This document shows, one piece after another, positions 16,848 to 27,122 of a DNA stretch of 47,729 nt (the stretch's first letter is position 1; each line of letters starts with the position of its first letter). The notes beneath the pieces are model-generated. The model searched no databases, was not told the origin of the DNA, and worked only from the letters and a program-made list of their open reading frames with translations. Source of the DNA: Burkholderiaceae bacterium (GTDB lineage: Bacteria; Pseudomonadota; Gammaproteobacteria; Burkholderiales; Burkholderiaceae_C); contig JAEUPI010000156.1 in NCBI GenBank assembly GCA_016790175.1, forward strand, positions 1-47,729, given 5' to 3'. A program made the position numbers and the translations under genes.

Positions 16848-17375
16848 ATGGCCAACAAGGAAGCACTCCGCGAACTGCAGGCGCGTCTCGCGCAACGCAT
16901 GCAGGCGGCCAAGTCCGAGCAGCGGGGGCATTCCTGGCTGGCGGTGGAATGCGCGGGTCAGGGTCTGCTGTTTCCGCTGGACCAGGCCGGTGAGATCTTC
17001 GATGCCGGCATGGTGATGCCGGTGCCGCATACGCAGTCCTGGTTCGCAGGCGTGGCCAATCTGCGCGGCGGCCTTCACGGGGTGGTCGATCTGGCGGCCT
17101 TTCTTGGTCTGCGTGCCCGCGGTGCGGCCGAGTCGCCGCGTGAGGGCGCGCGACTGGTGGCGCTGAACCCCTCGCTGGGCGTGAATTGCGCGTTGCTGGT
17201 CGACAGGCTTTCGGGCCTGCGCCACGACGCCGACCTCAAAGCCGACCAGGCGGGCGAATCGACCCGACCAGGGTTCGCCGGTACGAACTGGCGCGATGCC
17301 AGTGGCCGCGGGTGGCAAGAAATAAGGTTGGCCGCATTGGCGGCCGATGGGCAGTTCCTCGCGATCGCCAGCTAG
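16848..17375 (+). CDS. pilI: CheW-like adaptor PilI
   Basis: 175 residues, one CheW domain after a helical N-terminus of about 30 residues. Visible CheW features are FPLDQAGEIFD, VPHTQSWFAGVANLRGGLHGVVDLAAFLG and LLVDRLSGLR. It couples the receptor PilJ to the kinase PilL in the cytoplasmic array. ATG at 16848 is 15 bp after pilH. Confidence 0.93.
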   Translation: MANKEALRELQARLAQRMQAAKSEQRGHSWLAVECAGQGLLFPLDQAGEIFDAGMVMPVPHTQSWFAGVANLRGGLHGVVDLAAFLGLRARGAAESPREGARLVALNPSLGVNCALLVDRLSGLRHDADLKADQAGESTRPGFAGTNWRDASGRGWQEIRLAALAADGQFLAIAS

Positions 17376-17429
17376 GGGCGACGCGAGGCGTGACGTGGCG
17401 ATTGGGCTCACGACGACGAGAGGATTCCT

Positions 17430-19757
17430 ATGGGCTTCATGGAGCGATTCAAGACCAAAGGCCGTGGCCATGGTGGCACTGCGACGGCCGAGCTGTCTGC
17501 ATTCGACGAGGTCGTCGTCCCCCAGGGTCGCGGCCGTGAAGAGCCTTCGCGTGGAGTTCACAGCGCCGTGACGCTGGACATGAACGCGCCGGCCGGCAAG
17601 CCGGCCACCAGCAGCTCGATCATCGCCGAAGCCTCGCCGTCTGAAATGGCGCCCGGCTTCGATGATGCCGGCGACTTCCCGCCCTCGGCCGTCACCGGGT
17701 CGACCGCACTGCCCATCATCGGCGGCAAACCGGTGGCGGAGCAACAGCGCATTCTGGGCGTGGTGGTGCTGGCGGGCCTGATCGGCCTGGTGCTGGGGGG
17801 TGTGCTTGCGCTCAGCGCCGCCGAGCGCGGCACCCTGCAGACCGGTGCCGTCGGTCAGGCGCTGATGCAGTCGCAGCGCTTGGCCAAGGGTGTCTCGCAG
17901 GCCATCGTGGGTAGCCCGCAGGCGTTTCCCGAAGTGAAGGAGGCCTCGACGGTGCTCGCCACCAACGTGCGAGGCCTTCAAACCGGCGAGGGCGATCTTG
18001 CTGCTGCGCCCGCCTCGGTGCAGGACGCCATCGAGCCGTTGCTGCCGCTCGTCGATCGCGCCGAGCGCAACGCGAATCTCGTGTTGTCGCAACAGAAGAC
18101 CCTGACCCAAGTGGGCCAGGCGCTTCGCACGATCAACCGCCAGTCGGCCGATCTGCTGGAGACCGCAGAGACGGTATCGTCGCTGAAGCTGCAGCAGGAG
18201 GCCACGCCCTCCGAGCTTGCCGCGGTCGGTCAGTTGGTGATGCTCACGCAGCGCATCGGCAAGAGCGCCAACGAATTCCTCACCGTCGAGGGCGTGTCAC
18301 CCGAAGCGGTCTTCCTGCTGGGCAAGGACCTCAATTCGTTCCGCGAGATCGCCGAGGGCCTCAACAACGGCAACCCCGAATTGCGCCTGCCGGGCACCAA
18401 GGATGCACAGACCAAGGAGCGTCTGCGTACGCTGATCAAACAGTACGAGGACACCCGCTCGCAGGCGAGCGCGATTCTCGGCAACCTGCAGGGCCTGGTG
18501 ACGGCGCGCGAAGCACAGGCGTCGATCATTGCCGACAGCGAGCCCCTGCGCAAAGGCCTCGAGGCGTTGCAGGACCGCATTCGCGACGCTGGCGGGACGA
18601 GCGCGGCGCACTGGGCACTGATGCTGGTGTCGGTGGTTCTGATGATCGCCGGCGGTCTGGGCTTCCTGCGACTGTTCGTGCACGATCAGGCGCAACGCGC
18701 GCAGATGGCCGAGTCGCAGCGCCAGGAAGCCGAACGCCAGGAGCAGGAGGCCAAGCGCGTCAACGATGCCAACCAGGCGGCCATTCTGCGGCTGATGAAC
18801 GAGCTGCAGACGGTGGCCGAGGGCGACCTGACGCAGCAGGCCACAGTGACCGAGGACATCACCGGCGCCATCGCCGACTCGGTGAACTACACGGTGGAAG
18901 AGCTGCGCACCCTGGTGGCGCAGGTGCAGGGCACGGCCAGCCGGGTGACCGAGACGACGCAACAGGTCGAAGCCACGTCGACCGAGCTGCTGGCCGCCTC
19001 GACCGAGCAGTTGCGCGAGATCCGCGACACCGGCGAGTCGGTGTTGCAGATGGCCAACCGAATCAACCAGGTGTCGTCGCAGGCGCAGGAAACCGCCCAG
19101 GTTGCGCGCCGCTCGCTGCAGGCCGCCGAGTCGGGCCTGAGCGCCGTACAGAACACGATCGGCGGCATGAACTCGATCCGCGATCAGATCCAGGAGACCT
19201 CCAAACGGATCAAGCGGCTGGGCGAGTCGTCGCAGGAGATCGGCGAAATCACCGAGCTGATCTCGGACATCACGGAACAGACGAACGTACTGGCCTTGAA
19301 TGCCGCCATCCAGGCCGCCTCGGCCGGCGAAGCGGGCCGAGGCTTCTCGGTGGTGGCCGAGGAAGTGCAGCGACTGGCCGAACGTTCGGCGGACGCCACA
19401 CGCCAGATCGCGGCGCTGGTTCGCACGATTCAGACCGACACCCAGGACGCCGTCGCCGCCATGGAGCGTTCGACGCAAGGCGTGGTCGACGGAACCAAGC
19501 TGTCCGACGCGGCCGGCAATGCGCTGGCCGACATCGACCGCGTGACGCGTCAGCTGTCGGCGCTGATCGAGAACATCTCGACCCAGGCCTCCAGCGAGGC
19601 GCAATCGGCCAACGTGGTGGCGGCCAACATCCAGCACATCTTCGCGGTGACCGAGCAGACGGGAGAGGGCACGCGCTCGACGGCACAGATGGTGCGCGAG
19701 TTGTCGCGCAGCGCCGAAGAACTCAAGCAGTCGGTGGCGCGATTCAAGGTGTCCTGA
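17430..19757 (+). CDS. pilJ: Type IV pilus methyl-accepting chemotaxis protein PilJ
   Basis: 775 residues. ATG at 17430 has AGAGGA seven bases upstream. Unusually, about 105 cytoplasmic residues, Gly/Pro/Ser-rich, precede the first membrane helix (about 108-130). A periplasmic sensor region (130-385) contains two PilJ-type repeats, each with a QR-I/L-G/K motif ([16 protein letters not shown]). The second helix (about 392-412) is followed by a linker/HAMP-like part and a methyl-accepting signalling domain. Its hairpin tip is the segment [20 protein letters not shown] (about 616-635). By homology it senses pilus tension or surface contact and drives PilL. Confidence 0.95.
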   Translation: MGFMERFKTKGRGHGGTATAELSAFDEVVVPQGRGREEPSRGVHSAVTLDMNAPAGKPATSSSIIAEASPSEMAPGFDDAGDFPPSAVTGSTALPIIGGKPVAEQQRILGVVVLAGLIGLVLGGVLALSAAERGTLQTGAVGQALMQSQRLAKGVSQAIVGSPQAFPEVKEASTVLATNVRGLQTGEGDLAAAPASVQDAIEPLLPLVDRAERNANLVLSQQKTLTQVGQALRTINRQSADLLETAETVSSLKLQQEATPSELAAVGQLVMLTQRIGKSANEFLTVEGVSPEAVFLLGKDLNSFREIAEGLNNGNPELRLPGTKDAQTKERLRTLIKQYEDTRSQASAILGNLQGLVTAREAQASIIADSEPLRKGLEALQDRIRDAGGTSAAHWALMLVSVVLMIAGGLGFLRLFVHDQAQRAQMAESQRQEAERQEQEAKRVNDANQAAILRLMNELQTVAEGDLTQQATVTEDITGAIADSVNYTVEELRTLVAQVQGTASRVTETTQQVEATSTELLAASTEQLREIRDTGESVLQMANRINQVSSQAQETAQVARRSLQAAESGLSAVQNTIGGMNSIRDQIQETSKRIKRLGESSQEIGEITELISDITEQTNVLALNAAIQAASAGEAGRGFSVVAEEVQRLAERSADATRQIAALVRTIQTDTQDAVAAMERSTQGVVDGTKLSDAAGNALADIDRVTRQLSALIENISTQASSEAQSANVVAANIQHIFAVTEQTGEGTRSTAQMVRELSRSAEELKQSVARFKVS

Positions 19758-19787
19758 TCTCAGACCTCTGTTCGTCGGTGAGTTTCC

Positions 19788-22700
19788 ATGGCCGCAACGC
19801 GCGATAACGAAGTCACGCACGATCTGAGTGCGCTGGCTTGGGTGCACGACGAACTGCGTCGCACGCTCGAGGCGGCGCACAAGGCGCTTCGCCGCTATCT
19901 GAAGGAAGCGGAGTCGGTCGGTGCCTCCGACGTCGATACGGTCGACCCATCCATACTCCGCCAGGCGCGAGCGCAGCTGCACCAGGGCGCCGGCGCACTC
20001 GAGCTGGTGGGACTGCCCACCGCCGCCCAGATCCTGAGAGCCAGCGAGACCGCGGTCACGCGCCTGGCCGCACGCAGCCGCGGCATCACCCCAGCCGTGG
20101 TCGACACCATCGAGCGTGGTTCCTTCGCGCTGCTGGACTATCTGGCTCGCCTGCTGGCGGGCAAGTCGATGTCGCCGCTGGCGATGTTCCCGCAGTACCG
20201 CGCGCTGCAGGAGCTTGCCGGTGCCGGCCGCGTACATCCGGCCGACCTGTGGACGAAGGACTGGCAATGGCGCAACCTGCCGCCAGTGGCTCCGCTGCCG
20301 CCGCGCAAGCCCGACGCTGCCGCGCAGGCCGATCTCGAGGCCGAGACGCTGGCGCTGATGCGCGGCCGCGATCCCGGTGCGGCCAAGCGGCTGAGCGAGC
20401 TGTTCGGCTCTCTGGCCTCGGGCTCGCAAGGGCGCCTGGCCACGCTGTGGCAGCTGGCCTCTGCGGTTTACGAGGCGCAGGCCGATGGCCTGCTGAAGTC
20501 GGACGTCTACGGCAAGCGCCTGGCCTCACGCCTGTTGGCGCAGCTGCGCGCGGGGGAGGCGGCTGATCCGTCGGACCGCCTGGCTCAGGACCTGCTGTTC
20601 TTCTGCGCCCAGGCGGCGCCGACGAAGGAGCGAGCCGCAGGGCAACGTCTTGCGGCCGTGCGGCAGGGCTTCGAGATCACGCAGGCTGTTCAGCAGGACT
20701 ACGAGAACGCGCGACTGGGGCGCTTCGATCCGGCACTGCTGTCGCAGGCGCGTAAACGCGTTGCGGCGGCCAAGGAAGTCTGGTCTGCGGTGGCTGGAGG
20801 CGATCATCAACGTCTTGTGGGCTTGCCGGAGCAGTTCGCGCTGGTTGGCGAGTCGCTGGCCAAGCTCTATCCGGAAGGCGATGTACTGTCTCAGGCGCTT
20901 CAGACAGCCGCGGCGCAGACCTATCAGTCTGGCGGGCAGGTGAGCGCGGAGCTCGCGATGGAGGTCGCCACCGGACTGCTGTATGTCGATGCGTCGCTCG
21001 AGGATGTCGAGCTCGACCATCCCGAACTCGCCGGACGTGTGCGCCGGCTCGCCCAGCGCGTCGACGACGTTCGCCAGGGGCGCTCACCCGGCGCGCTCGA
21101 GGTCTGGATGGAAGACCTCTACCGCCGCGTTTCCGATCGGCAGACCATGGGCAGCGTGGTGCAGGAACTGCGTGCATCGCTGTCGGAGATCGAAAAGCAC
21201 ATCGACGAGTACTTCCGCAACCCCTCTCAGCGAGAGGTGCTCATCCCGGTACCGGCACAGCTGTCGTCGATGCGTGGCGTGCTCTCGGTACTCGGCCAGG
21301 ATCATGCATCGCACGCGGTGGTGCGCATGCGCGACGACGTTGACGCGCTGATCGCCACCGACGGCGCGGCGGCGGCCGGCGGGCACCACGACACATTCGA
21401 GCGTCTGGCCGACAACCTCGGCGCACTGAGCTTCCTGATCGACATGCTCAGCGTGCAGCCGCAGATGGCGAAGTCGCTGTTCCGATTCGATCCGGTCGGC
21501 GGCAACCTGCATTCAGTGATGGATCGCGCCCAGAGGCCGTCGAGCTTCGGCACGCTTGAGGCACCGGTGACGATGGAGCGCGGCTTGCTCGAGCAGGCCG
21601 ACGCCATCCGTCGCGGTGCGGCCGCCGGTGCCGACGATGCGGCGCTCGCCCGGGATCTCGAACGCCTGGCGCGTCAGGCCGAAGCGGCCGACCAGCGCGG
21701 CATCTCCTCGGCGGCCAACAAGGCCCAGCGCACCCTGGCCGGCGCCATAAGCGACGCCGAGCGCCAGAAGGCGCGTGCCGATGTCGTGCACGCGATGAAG
21801 TCGTTGATTTCGCCTGCCGACGCCCAACCGAGCCAGCCGGCCCCGCTGAAGCCGATGCCGATGCCGGCGGTCACGTCGCCAGCGTCTCCTGCGGCCGCGC
21901 CGCTGGCCGCAGCAGCTGCAACGGGCCTGGAAGACGACGACGAGATGCGGGACATCTTCCTCGAGGAGGCGCGCGAGGTGCTGCAGGCCGCTCGCGAGGG
22001 CCTGGGCCAGCTGGCCAGCCAGCCGGCCGATCTGGCGAGCATGACGTCGGTGCGCCGAGCGTTCCATACGCTCAAGGGCAGCTCGCGCATGGTTGGGCTG
22101 AAGGACTTTGGCGAAGCCGCCTGGGGTTGCGAGCAGCTCTACAACGCCAGGATGGCCGAGGGCACACCGGCCGATGCCGATCTGCTCGGTTTCAGCGGTG
22201 AGGCACTGGACTATCTGGGCCGCTGGATCGAAGGCATCGCGGCGGGGCAGATCGACGGTTTCGACCACCGGGCGGTCGCGCGCGCGGCCGATGCGTTGCG
22301 CAACGAGCGCCGTCGGATGCCCGTGGGCGATGCCGCGCCCAGCGCACCTGTGGCGAGGCCTGCCGAACCCACCGCTCCGCTGACGCCTCCGGTCACGCAG
22401 GTGCCGGCGTCGCCCGCCGCGCTGCCCGAGGTGAGCTTCGAGCTCGATCTCGGCGCGGCTCCGGACGCACCAACAACGGTCGACCTCACGACGCTGGTCC
22501 AGCCATTCGACGATTCGACCGCCAAGGCCGCGCCGACGTCAACCGAGTCGGTCGACATGATTGCGCTGGACCTGCCGGCACTGGACACACCGGTCGTGGC
22601 CCAGGCCGCACCGGGTACCGGCCCCGAGCTGTCGTTTGCATTCGACGCCAAGCCCGCTCCCGCTGCGGCTGCGCCAGTGGATTCGTTCACCGACGCGATC

Positions 22701-25700
22701 GATCTGTCGCTTCCCGAGCCCATCGAGGCCGCTGCGATCGAAGTCATTTCGCCGGTACCTGGCCTCGATTCGGCGCCGCCGGCCGCGACCGGCGAATCCG
22801 ATCAGGTCAAGGTCATCGGGTCCCTGCGTATTCCGATCCCTCTCTTCAACGTCTTCCTCAACGAGGCCGATGAGCTGTCGCGCCGGCTGGCCACCGAGCT
22901 GTCGGAGTGGACCCACGAACTCGATCGGCCACTGGACGACGCGACGATCGCCCGGGCGCATTCGCTGGCGGGCAATTGCGCCACGGTCGGCTACCACGAC
23001 CTGTCGCAGCTCGCTCGCCTGCTCGAGCACGCGATGTCGCGCAGCCGCGAACGTGGCTTCGGCGTTGCCGAGGAGGCTCAGCTGTTCGTCGCTGCGGGCG
23101 AAGAGGTCAGACGCCTGTTGCACCAGTTTGCCGCCGGCTTCCTGAAGAGCCCGGACGCCGAGCTGATGCGCTACCTGGCCGAGCATGAACACCTGGTGGT
23201 GCCGGCTCCTGCCGCGCCGGCGACGCCGGCCGAGACGGTTGGTCACATGGCGACGCGCCCCGGTGGCGTGTCGACCTTCACGCCGCTGCCGGCGATGACC
23301 CAGCTGGGCGAGATCGGTCATACCGAGCTGCGTTCGCTGGCCGATCTGCCGCAGCCGGTCGAAGTCGCGGCGGCCGCAGTGCGCCCCGATGCGCTCGATG
23401 CCGACGACGACATCGATGCCGTCGATGCGATCGATCCCGAGCTGTTCCCGATCTTCGAAGAGGAAGGCCAGGAACTGATTCCCCAACTGCAGGCTCGCAT
23501 GCGCGACTGGGCGCGCCGGCCGAGCGAGTCGGCGGCCGCATCGGCCTGCATGCGCACCTTGCATACACTGAAAGGCGGAGCGCGCCTGGCCGGTGCGATG
23601 CGTCTGGGCGAAATGGCGCACCGGCTCGAGACGGCGATCGAGCACCTGGTGGGTCGCGGTCATGCCACGGCCGATGACGTGGATCGCCTGGTCGGCCGCG
23701 TCGACGCGATCGAGTTGCGTTTCGACGCCCTGCGCAAGGGCGAGGCCGACCATTCACAGCCGATGCCGTTGGCCGCCGAGCCGAGCCGACCGCCGGTGCT
23801 GCCGTCGGTCGAACCCATTCGCCTCGCTCCGGTCGTGCCGGTGGCACCGATCGCCCCGGTGTTGCCCGCGGCCGTCATGGTGCCGCCGGCGCCCGAGCCG
23901 CTGCAAACGGTGCCGGTTGCAGCTGTTGAATCGGCGCGCGCCATCCCTGCGACAGCGGGCATCGACTGGACACGATTCGCTCACCAGAGGCCCGGTGGCC
24001 AGCCGATGCCCGAAGCCGGCGGTGCCGGCTCGACGACCCAATCGGCCGTGCGCGTGCGTGCGCAACTGCTCGACCGCCTGGTGGGTCACGCCGGCGAGGT
24101 CAGCATCACACGCTCGCGCATCGAGAGCGATGTCACGTCGCTCAAGAGCGCGCTGTCGGACCTGACGGAGAACCTCGAGCGTCTGCGCCGCCAGCTGCGC
24201 GACATCGAACTGCAGGCCGAAACGCAGATCGCCTCGCGCATCGAGGCGGCCAAGGCGGCGGCGCAGTCGTTCGACCCGCTGGAGATGGACCGCTTCACGC
24301 GGTTCCAGGAACTCACGCGCATGATGGCCGAGTCGGTGAACGACGTGGCGACCGTGCAGCGCAGTCTGCAGCGCACGCTGCAGTCCACTGAAGACGAACT
24401 CGCCGCCCAGGCGAGACTGACGCGCGATCTGCAGGACGATCTTCTGCGAACGCGCATGGTGGAGTTCGAGGGCTTGTCCGAGCGCCTGTATCGCCTGGTT
24501 CGCCAGGCCGCCAAGGAGACCGGCAAGCAGGTGCGCCTGGACATCGTCGGCGGCTCGATCGAAGTCGACCGTGGCGTGCTCGACCGGATGACCGGTGCTT
24601 TCGAGCATCTGCTGCGCAATAGCGTGACGCATGGCATCGAGATGCCCCAGGTGCGCTCGGCCGCAGGCAAGGACCCGACCGGCGCGATCGTCATTGCCGT
24701 GTCTCAGGAGGGCAACGAAGTCGCTGTCGAGTTCCGCGACGACGGTGCCGGCCTGAGCCTGGCACGCATCCGCGACAAGGGCGTCGCGATGGGCCTGATT
24801 GCCCCGACCGCGAATCCGAGCGATGCCGAACTCGCGAACCTGATCTTCATGCCCGGATTCTCGACCGCCGAGACCGTCACCGGTCTGGCCGGCCGCGGCG
24901 TGGGCATGGACGTGGTGCGTGCCGATGTCAACGCGATGGGCGGTCGCATCGAGACCGCCACCGCGGCAGGCCGCGGCACGAGCTTCCGACTCGTGCTGCC
25001 GCTGACCACTGCGGTGACGCAGGTCGTGATGCTGCGCTGTGGCGAACTCACGGTCGCGGTGCCGTCGACCCTGGTCGAAATCGTCAAGCGCGCCACTCAA
25101 GCCGAGCTCGAGCAGGCCTACGGGGCCAGCGCGTATCGCATCGACGATCGCAGCTTGCCGTTCTTCTGGCTCGGTGCGCTGCTGCAGGCCAGTGGCCGCG
25201 GGGCGCCGGCCACGCGCTCGCAGCCGGTGGTGATCATCCGCAGCGCGGCTCAGCGCATCGCGCTGCATGTCGACGAAGTGCTGGGCAACCAGGAAGTCGT
25301 GGTCAAGAACCTCGGCCCGCAACTGGCGCGGCTGCCGGGTCTGGCCGGCATGACGCTGCTGCCGTCCGGATCGCCGGCGCTGATCTACAACCCGGTGGCG
25401 CTGGCCACGCTGTACGGCGAGAGTGCCTGGGCACTCACCCGCAGCAGCCTGAGCGCGCCCGAGACACCGGTCGACGAACGGCAGGCTGCCGAGGTGCAAG
25501 CGCCGCTGGTGCTCGTGGTCGACGACTCGCTGACGGTGCGCCGTGTGACGCAGCGACTGCTCGCGCGCGAAGGCTATCGCGTGGCGTTGGCCAAGGACGG
25601 GCTCGAAGGGCTGGAGAAACTGGCCGAAGAGCGCCCCGCAGTGCTGCTGTCGGACATCGAGATGCCGCGCATGGACGGCTTCGATCTCGTGCGCAACCTG

Positions 25701-25880
25701 CGTGCCGATCCGCGACTTGCCGATCTGCCGGTGATCATGATCACCTCGCGAATCGCACAGAAGCATCGCGACTACGCTGCAGAACTCGGGGTGGACCACT
25801 ATCTCGGCAAACCCTACGCCGAAGAGGATCTGCTGTCGCTGGTCGCGCGTTACGCCCGTACCACAGCCGTTAGCGCTTGA
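19788..25880 (+). CDS. pilL: CheA-like hybrid histidine kinase PilL/ChpA
   Basis: 2030 residues. The order is an N-terminal helical region with a degenerate phosphotransfer-like motif (His65 in QLHQGAGALELVG); a canonical Hpt with His760 (FHTLKGSSRMVG); a Pro/Ala-rich linker; an Hpt-like domain with His1058 in AHSLAGNCATVG, where Ala replaces the Lys; and a canonical Hpt with His1259 (LHTLKGGARLAG). Then come CheA-type dimerisation, the ATPase with N-box HLLRNSVTHG (from 1607) and G-box GLAGRGVGMDVV, a CheW domain (about 1740-1880) and a C-terminal receiver with Asp1956. It would phosphorylate PilG and PilH. Shorter than P. aeruginosa ChpA, with fewer active Hpt sites. No CheB or CheR homologue follows. 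Confidence 0.95.
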   Translation: MAATRDNEVTHDLSALAWVHDELRRTLEAAHKALRRYLKEAESVGASDVDTVDPSILRQARAQLHQGAGALELVGLPTAAQILRASETAVTRLAARSRGITPAVVDTIERGSFALLDYLARLLAGKSMSPLAMFPQYRALQELAGAGRVHPADLWTKDWQWRNLPPVAPLPPRKPDAAAQADLEAETLALMRGRDPGAAKRLSELFGSLASGSQGRLATLWQLASAVYEAQADGLLKSDVYGKRLASRLLAQLRAGEAADPSDRLAQDLLFFCAQAAPTKERAAGQRLAAVRQGFEITQAVQQDYENARLGRFDPALLSQARKRVAAAKEVWSAVAGGDHQRLVGLPEQFALVGESLAKLYPEGDVLSQALQTAAAQTYQSGGQVSAELAMEVATGLLYVDASLEDVELDHPELAGRVRRLAQRVDDVRQGRSPGALEVWMEDLYRRVSDRQTMGSVVQELRASLSEIEKHIDEYFRNPSQREVLIPVPAQLSSMRGVLSVLGQDHASHAVVRMRDDVDALIATDGAAAAGGHHDTFERLADNLGALSFLIDMLSVQPQMAKSLFRFDPVGGNLHSVMDRAQRPSSFGTLEAPVTMERGLLEQADAIRRGAAAGADDAALARDLERLARQAEAADQRGISSAANKAQRTLAGAISDAERQKARADVVHAMKSLISPADAQPSQPAPLKPMPMPAVTSPASPAAAPLAAAAATGLEDDDEMRDIFLEEAREVLQAAREGLGQLASQPADLASMTSVRRAFHTLKGSSRMVGLKDFGEAAWGCEQLYNARMAEGTPADADLLGFSGEALDYLGRWIEGIAAGQIDGFDHRAVARAADALRNERRRMPVGDAAPSAPVARPAEPTAPLTPPVTQVPASPAALPEVSFELDLGAAPDAPTTVDLTTLVQPFDDSTAKAAPTSTESVDMIALDLPALDTPVVAQAAPGTGPELSFAFDAKPAPAAAAPVDSFTDAIDLSLPEPIEAAAIEVISPVPGLDSAPPAATGESDQVKVIGSLRIPIPLFNVFLNEADELSRRLATELSEWTHELDRPLDDATIARAHSLAGNCATVGYHDLSQLARLLEHAMSRSRERGFGVAEEAQLFVAAGEEVRRLLHQFAAGFLKSPDAELMRYLAEHEHLVVPAPAAPATPAETVGHMATRPGGVSTFTPLPAMTQLGEIGHTELRSLADLPQPVEVAAAAVRPDALDADDDIDAVDAIDPELFPIFEEEGQELIPQLQARMRDWARRPSESAAASACMRTLHTLKGGARLAGAMRLGEMAHRLETAIEHLVGRGHATADDVDRLVGRVDAIELRFDALRKGEADHSQPMPLAAEPSRPPVLPSVEPIRLAPVVPVAPIAPVLPAAVMVPPAPEPLQTVPVAAVESARAIPATAGIDWTRFAHQRPGGQPMPEAGGAGSTTQSAVRVRAQLLDRLVGHAGEVSITRSRIESDVTSLKSALSDLTENLERLRRQLRDIELQAETQIASRIEAAKAAAQSFDPLEMDRFTRFQELTRMMAESVNDVATVQRSLQRTLQSTEDELAAQARLTRDLQDDLLRTRMVEFEGLSERLYRLVRQAAKETGKQVRLDIVGGSIEVDRGVLDRMTGAFEHLLRNSVTHGIEMPQVRSAAGKDPTGAIVIAVSQEGNEVAVEFRDDGAGLSLARIRDKGVAMGLIAPTANPSDAELANLIFMPGFSTAETVTGLAGRGVGMDVVRADVNAMGGRIETATAAGRGTSFRLVLPLTTAVTQVVMLRCGELTVAVPSTLVEIVKRATQAELEQAYGASAYRIDDRSLPFFWLGALLQASGRGAPATRSQPVVIIRSAAQRIALHVDEVLGNQEVVVKNLGPQLARLPGLAGMTLLPSGSPALIYNPVALATLYGESAWALTRSSLSAPETPVDERQAAEVQAPLVLVVDDSLTVRRVTQRLLAREGYRVALAKDGLEGLEKLAEERPAVLLSDIEMPRMDGFDLVRNLRADPRLADLPVIMITSRIAQKHRDYAAELGVDHYLGKPYAEEDLLSLVARYARTTAVSA

Positions 25881-25915
25881 CGCAGCTGCGCACCGAGTTG
25901 GAGCGCGGGGCGCAC

Positions 25916-25921
25916 TAAACT
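25916..25921 (+). promoter_or_regulatory. Weak -10-like TAAACT, 6 bases before the diguanylate cyclase ATG
   Basis: TAAACT (4 of 6 consensus) is separated by CCGCGC from ATG 25928. No ribosome site precedes the ATG. If active, the cyclase gene has its own leaderless promoter just downstream of pilL. Confidence 0.3.
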
Positions 25922-25927
25922 CCGCGC

Positions 25928-26953
25928 ATGTCACAAGTCGTCGACCACCTGGCAGAACTGACCGGGTTTCGCGACCGCGACATCCTGGACACGACGCTGG
26001 TGAGCGTCTTGAGAGACCTGCTGCGCCCGCGTGCCGTGGCGATCTGCCATGTCGTCGGCGAGGAGCCGAACCAGCACTGGCTGATCCGTGCGCGTCTGCG
26101 CCAAGGCGACGTCGCCGCACAGTCCGACCCCGTCTGGGTCGAACTCGAGTCGTTGCCTCCGCTCGATGCCTTCGCGGATCGCGTCACCTGTCTGCGCCAA
26201 CAGGAGCCGTTCGAGTCACCCGGCGAGGTGCACATGACGTACTTCCCGCTATTGACCGACCGCGACGTGATCGGTGTTCTCGAAATCGAAACCCACACCG
26301 ATCTCGACGCCGAACAGCTGCGAATGGTCAGCAACATGATGCGGATCTACCGCAACGTTCAGGGCTTGCTCGACTACAGCGAGCGCGACGGCCTGACCGG
26401 CCTGCTCAATCGCAAGACCTTCGACGACTCGTTCTACAAGACGGCAGCACTGGCGACGCCTGCGGGTGTGCCGGGCGACGACCGGCGCGACGGCCGAGTC
26501 GAACGCCAGCCGTACCTGGGCGTGGTGGACATCGACCACTTCAAGCTCGTCAACGACCAGCATGGCCATTTGATCGGCGACGAGGTGCTGCTGCTGCTGT
26601 CGCGCCTGATGCGGGCGAGCTTCCGTTTCCACGACCGGCTGTATCGATTCGGTGGCGAAGAGTTCGTGGTCTTGCTTCGCTGTGCCAGCGATGACCAAGC
26701 GCTGTCGGCCCTGGACCGCCTGCGAGCGGCGACCGAGTCCTATGCGTTTCCGCAGGTCGGACGGATCACGGTGTCGATCGGCTTCACGCGCGTGGGCTCC
26801 ACCGACAGCCCCGGCGAGGCCTTCGAGCGCGCTGACAAGGCCGTCTATTGGGCCAAGGCACATGGCCGCAATCGCGTGGCCGGATACAGTGCGCTGGTCG
26901 CGCAGGGCGAGATCGTCGAGGACCACCGACGGGGCGACGTCGAGCTGTTCTGA
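25928..26953 (+). CDS. Diguanylate cyclase (GAF-like sensor + GGEEF)
   Basis: 341 residues. The N-terminal 150 residues look like a GAF-type sensor (YFPLLTDRDVIGVLEIET) with no membrane segment. The GGDEF domain (about 160-320) has DIDHFKLVNDQHGHLIGDEVL, the catalytic GGEEF at 242-246 and an inhibitory c-di-GMP site RFHD (233-236) exactly five residues before it. It should make c-di-GMP and be subject to product inhibition. It sits 47 bp after pilL, so it may link pilus chemosensing to c-di-GMP. A loop of about 20 residues (GVPGDDRRDGRVERQP) is inserted ahead of the first catalytic strand. Confidence 0.93.
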   Translation: MSQVVDHLAELTGFRDRDILDTTLVSVLRDLLRPRAVAICHVVGEEPNQHWLIRARLRQGDVAAQSDPVWVELESLPPLDAFADRVTCLRQQEPFESPGEVHMTYFPLLTDRDVIGVLEIETHTDLDAEQLRMVSNMMRIYRNVQGLLDYSERDGLTGLLNRKTFDDSFYKTAALATPAGVPGDDRRDGRVERQPYLGVVDIDHFKLVNDQHGHLIGDEVLLLLSRLMRASFRFHDRLYRFGGEEFVVLLRCASDDQALSALDRLRAATESYAFPQVGRITVSIGFTRVGSTDSPGEAFERADKAVYWAKAHGRNRVAGYSALVAQGEIVEDHRRGDVELF

Positions 26954-27122
26954 CTCTTGCGTTCGGAGCCACGAGCGCCTGCCGAGGCCTCCGGGCCGCC
27001 GCCGCTACCATACCGACCTCGCGGCCACCAGCCGCTTGCGCCGGCCGATCACCGGCGCTCAGGTCAGGGTCGGGCACCCGGACCGGCGACCTGCAAAGTC
27101 GCTGCTTGCTGGCCCCCTGACC
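26954..27122. other. Intergenic region before the RND genes
   Basis: 169 bp. It contains an inverted repeat CAGGTC (27060-27065) / GACCTG (27088-27093) that could be an operator; no regulator gene is adjacent. No strong promoter hexamers and no terminator are seen. Confidence 0.4.

Noticed and set aside
18297-20429. 710-codon minus-strand frame opposite pilJ and pilL
   Set aside because: Shadow of real chemosensory genes; His/Arg/Leu-rich, no recognisable domain.
23754-26120. 788-codon minus-strand frame opposite pilL
   Set aside because: Shadow frame; the sense strand encodes conserved kinase, CheW and receiver motifs.
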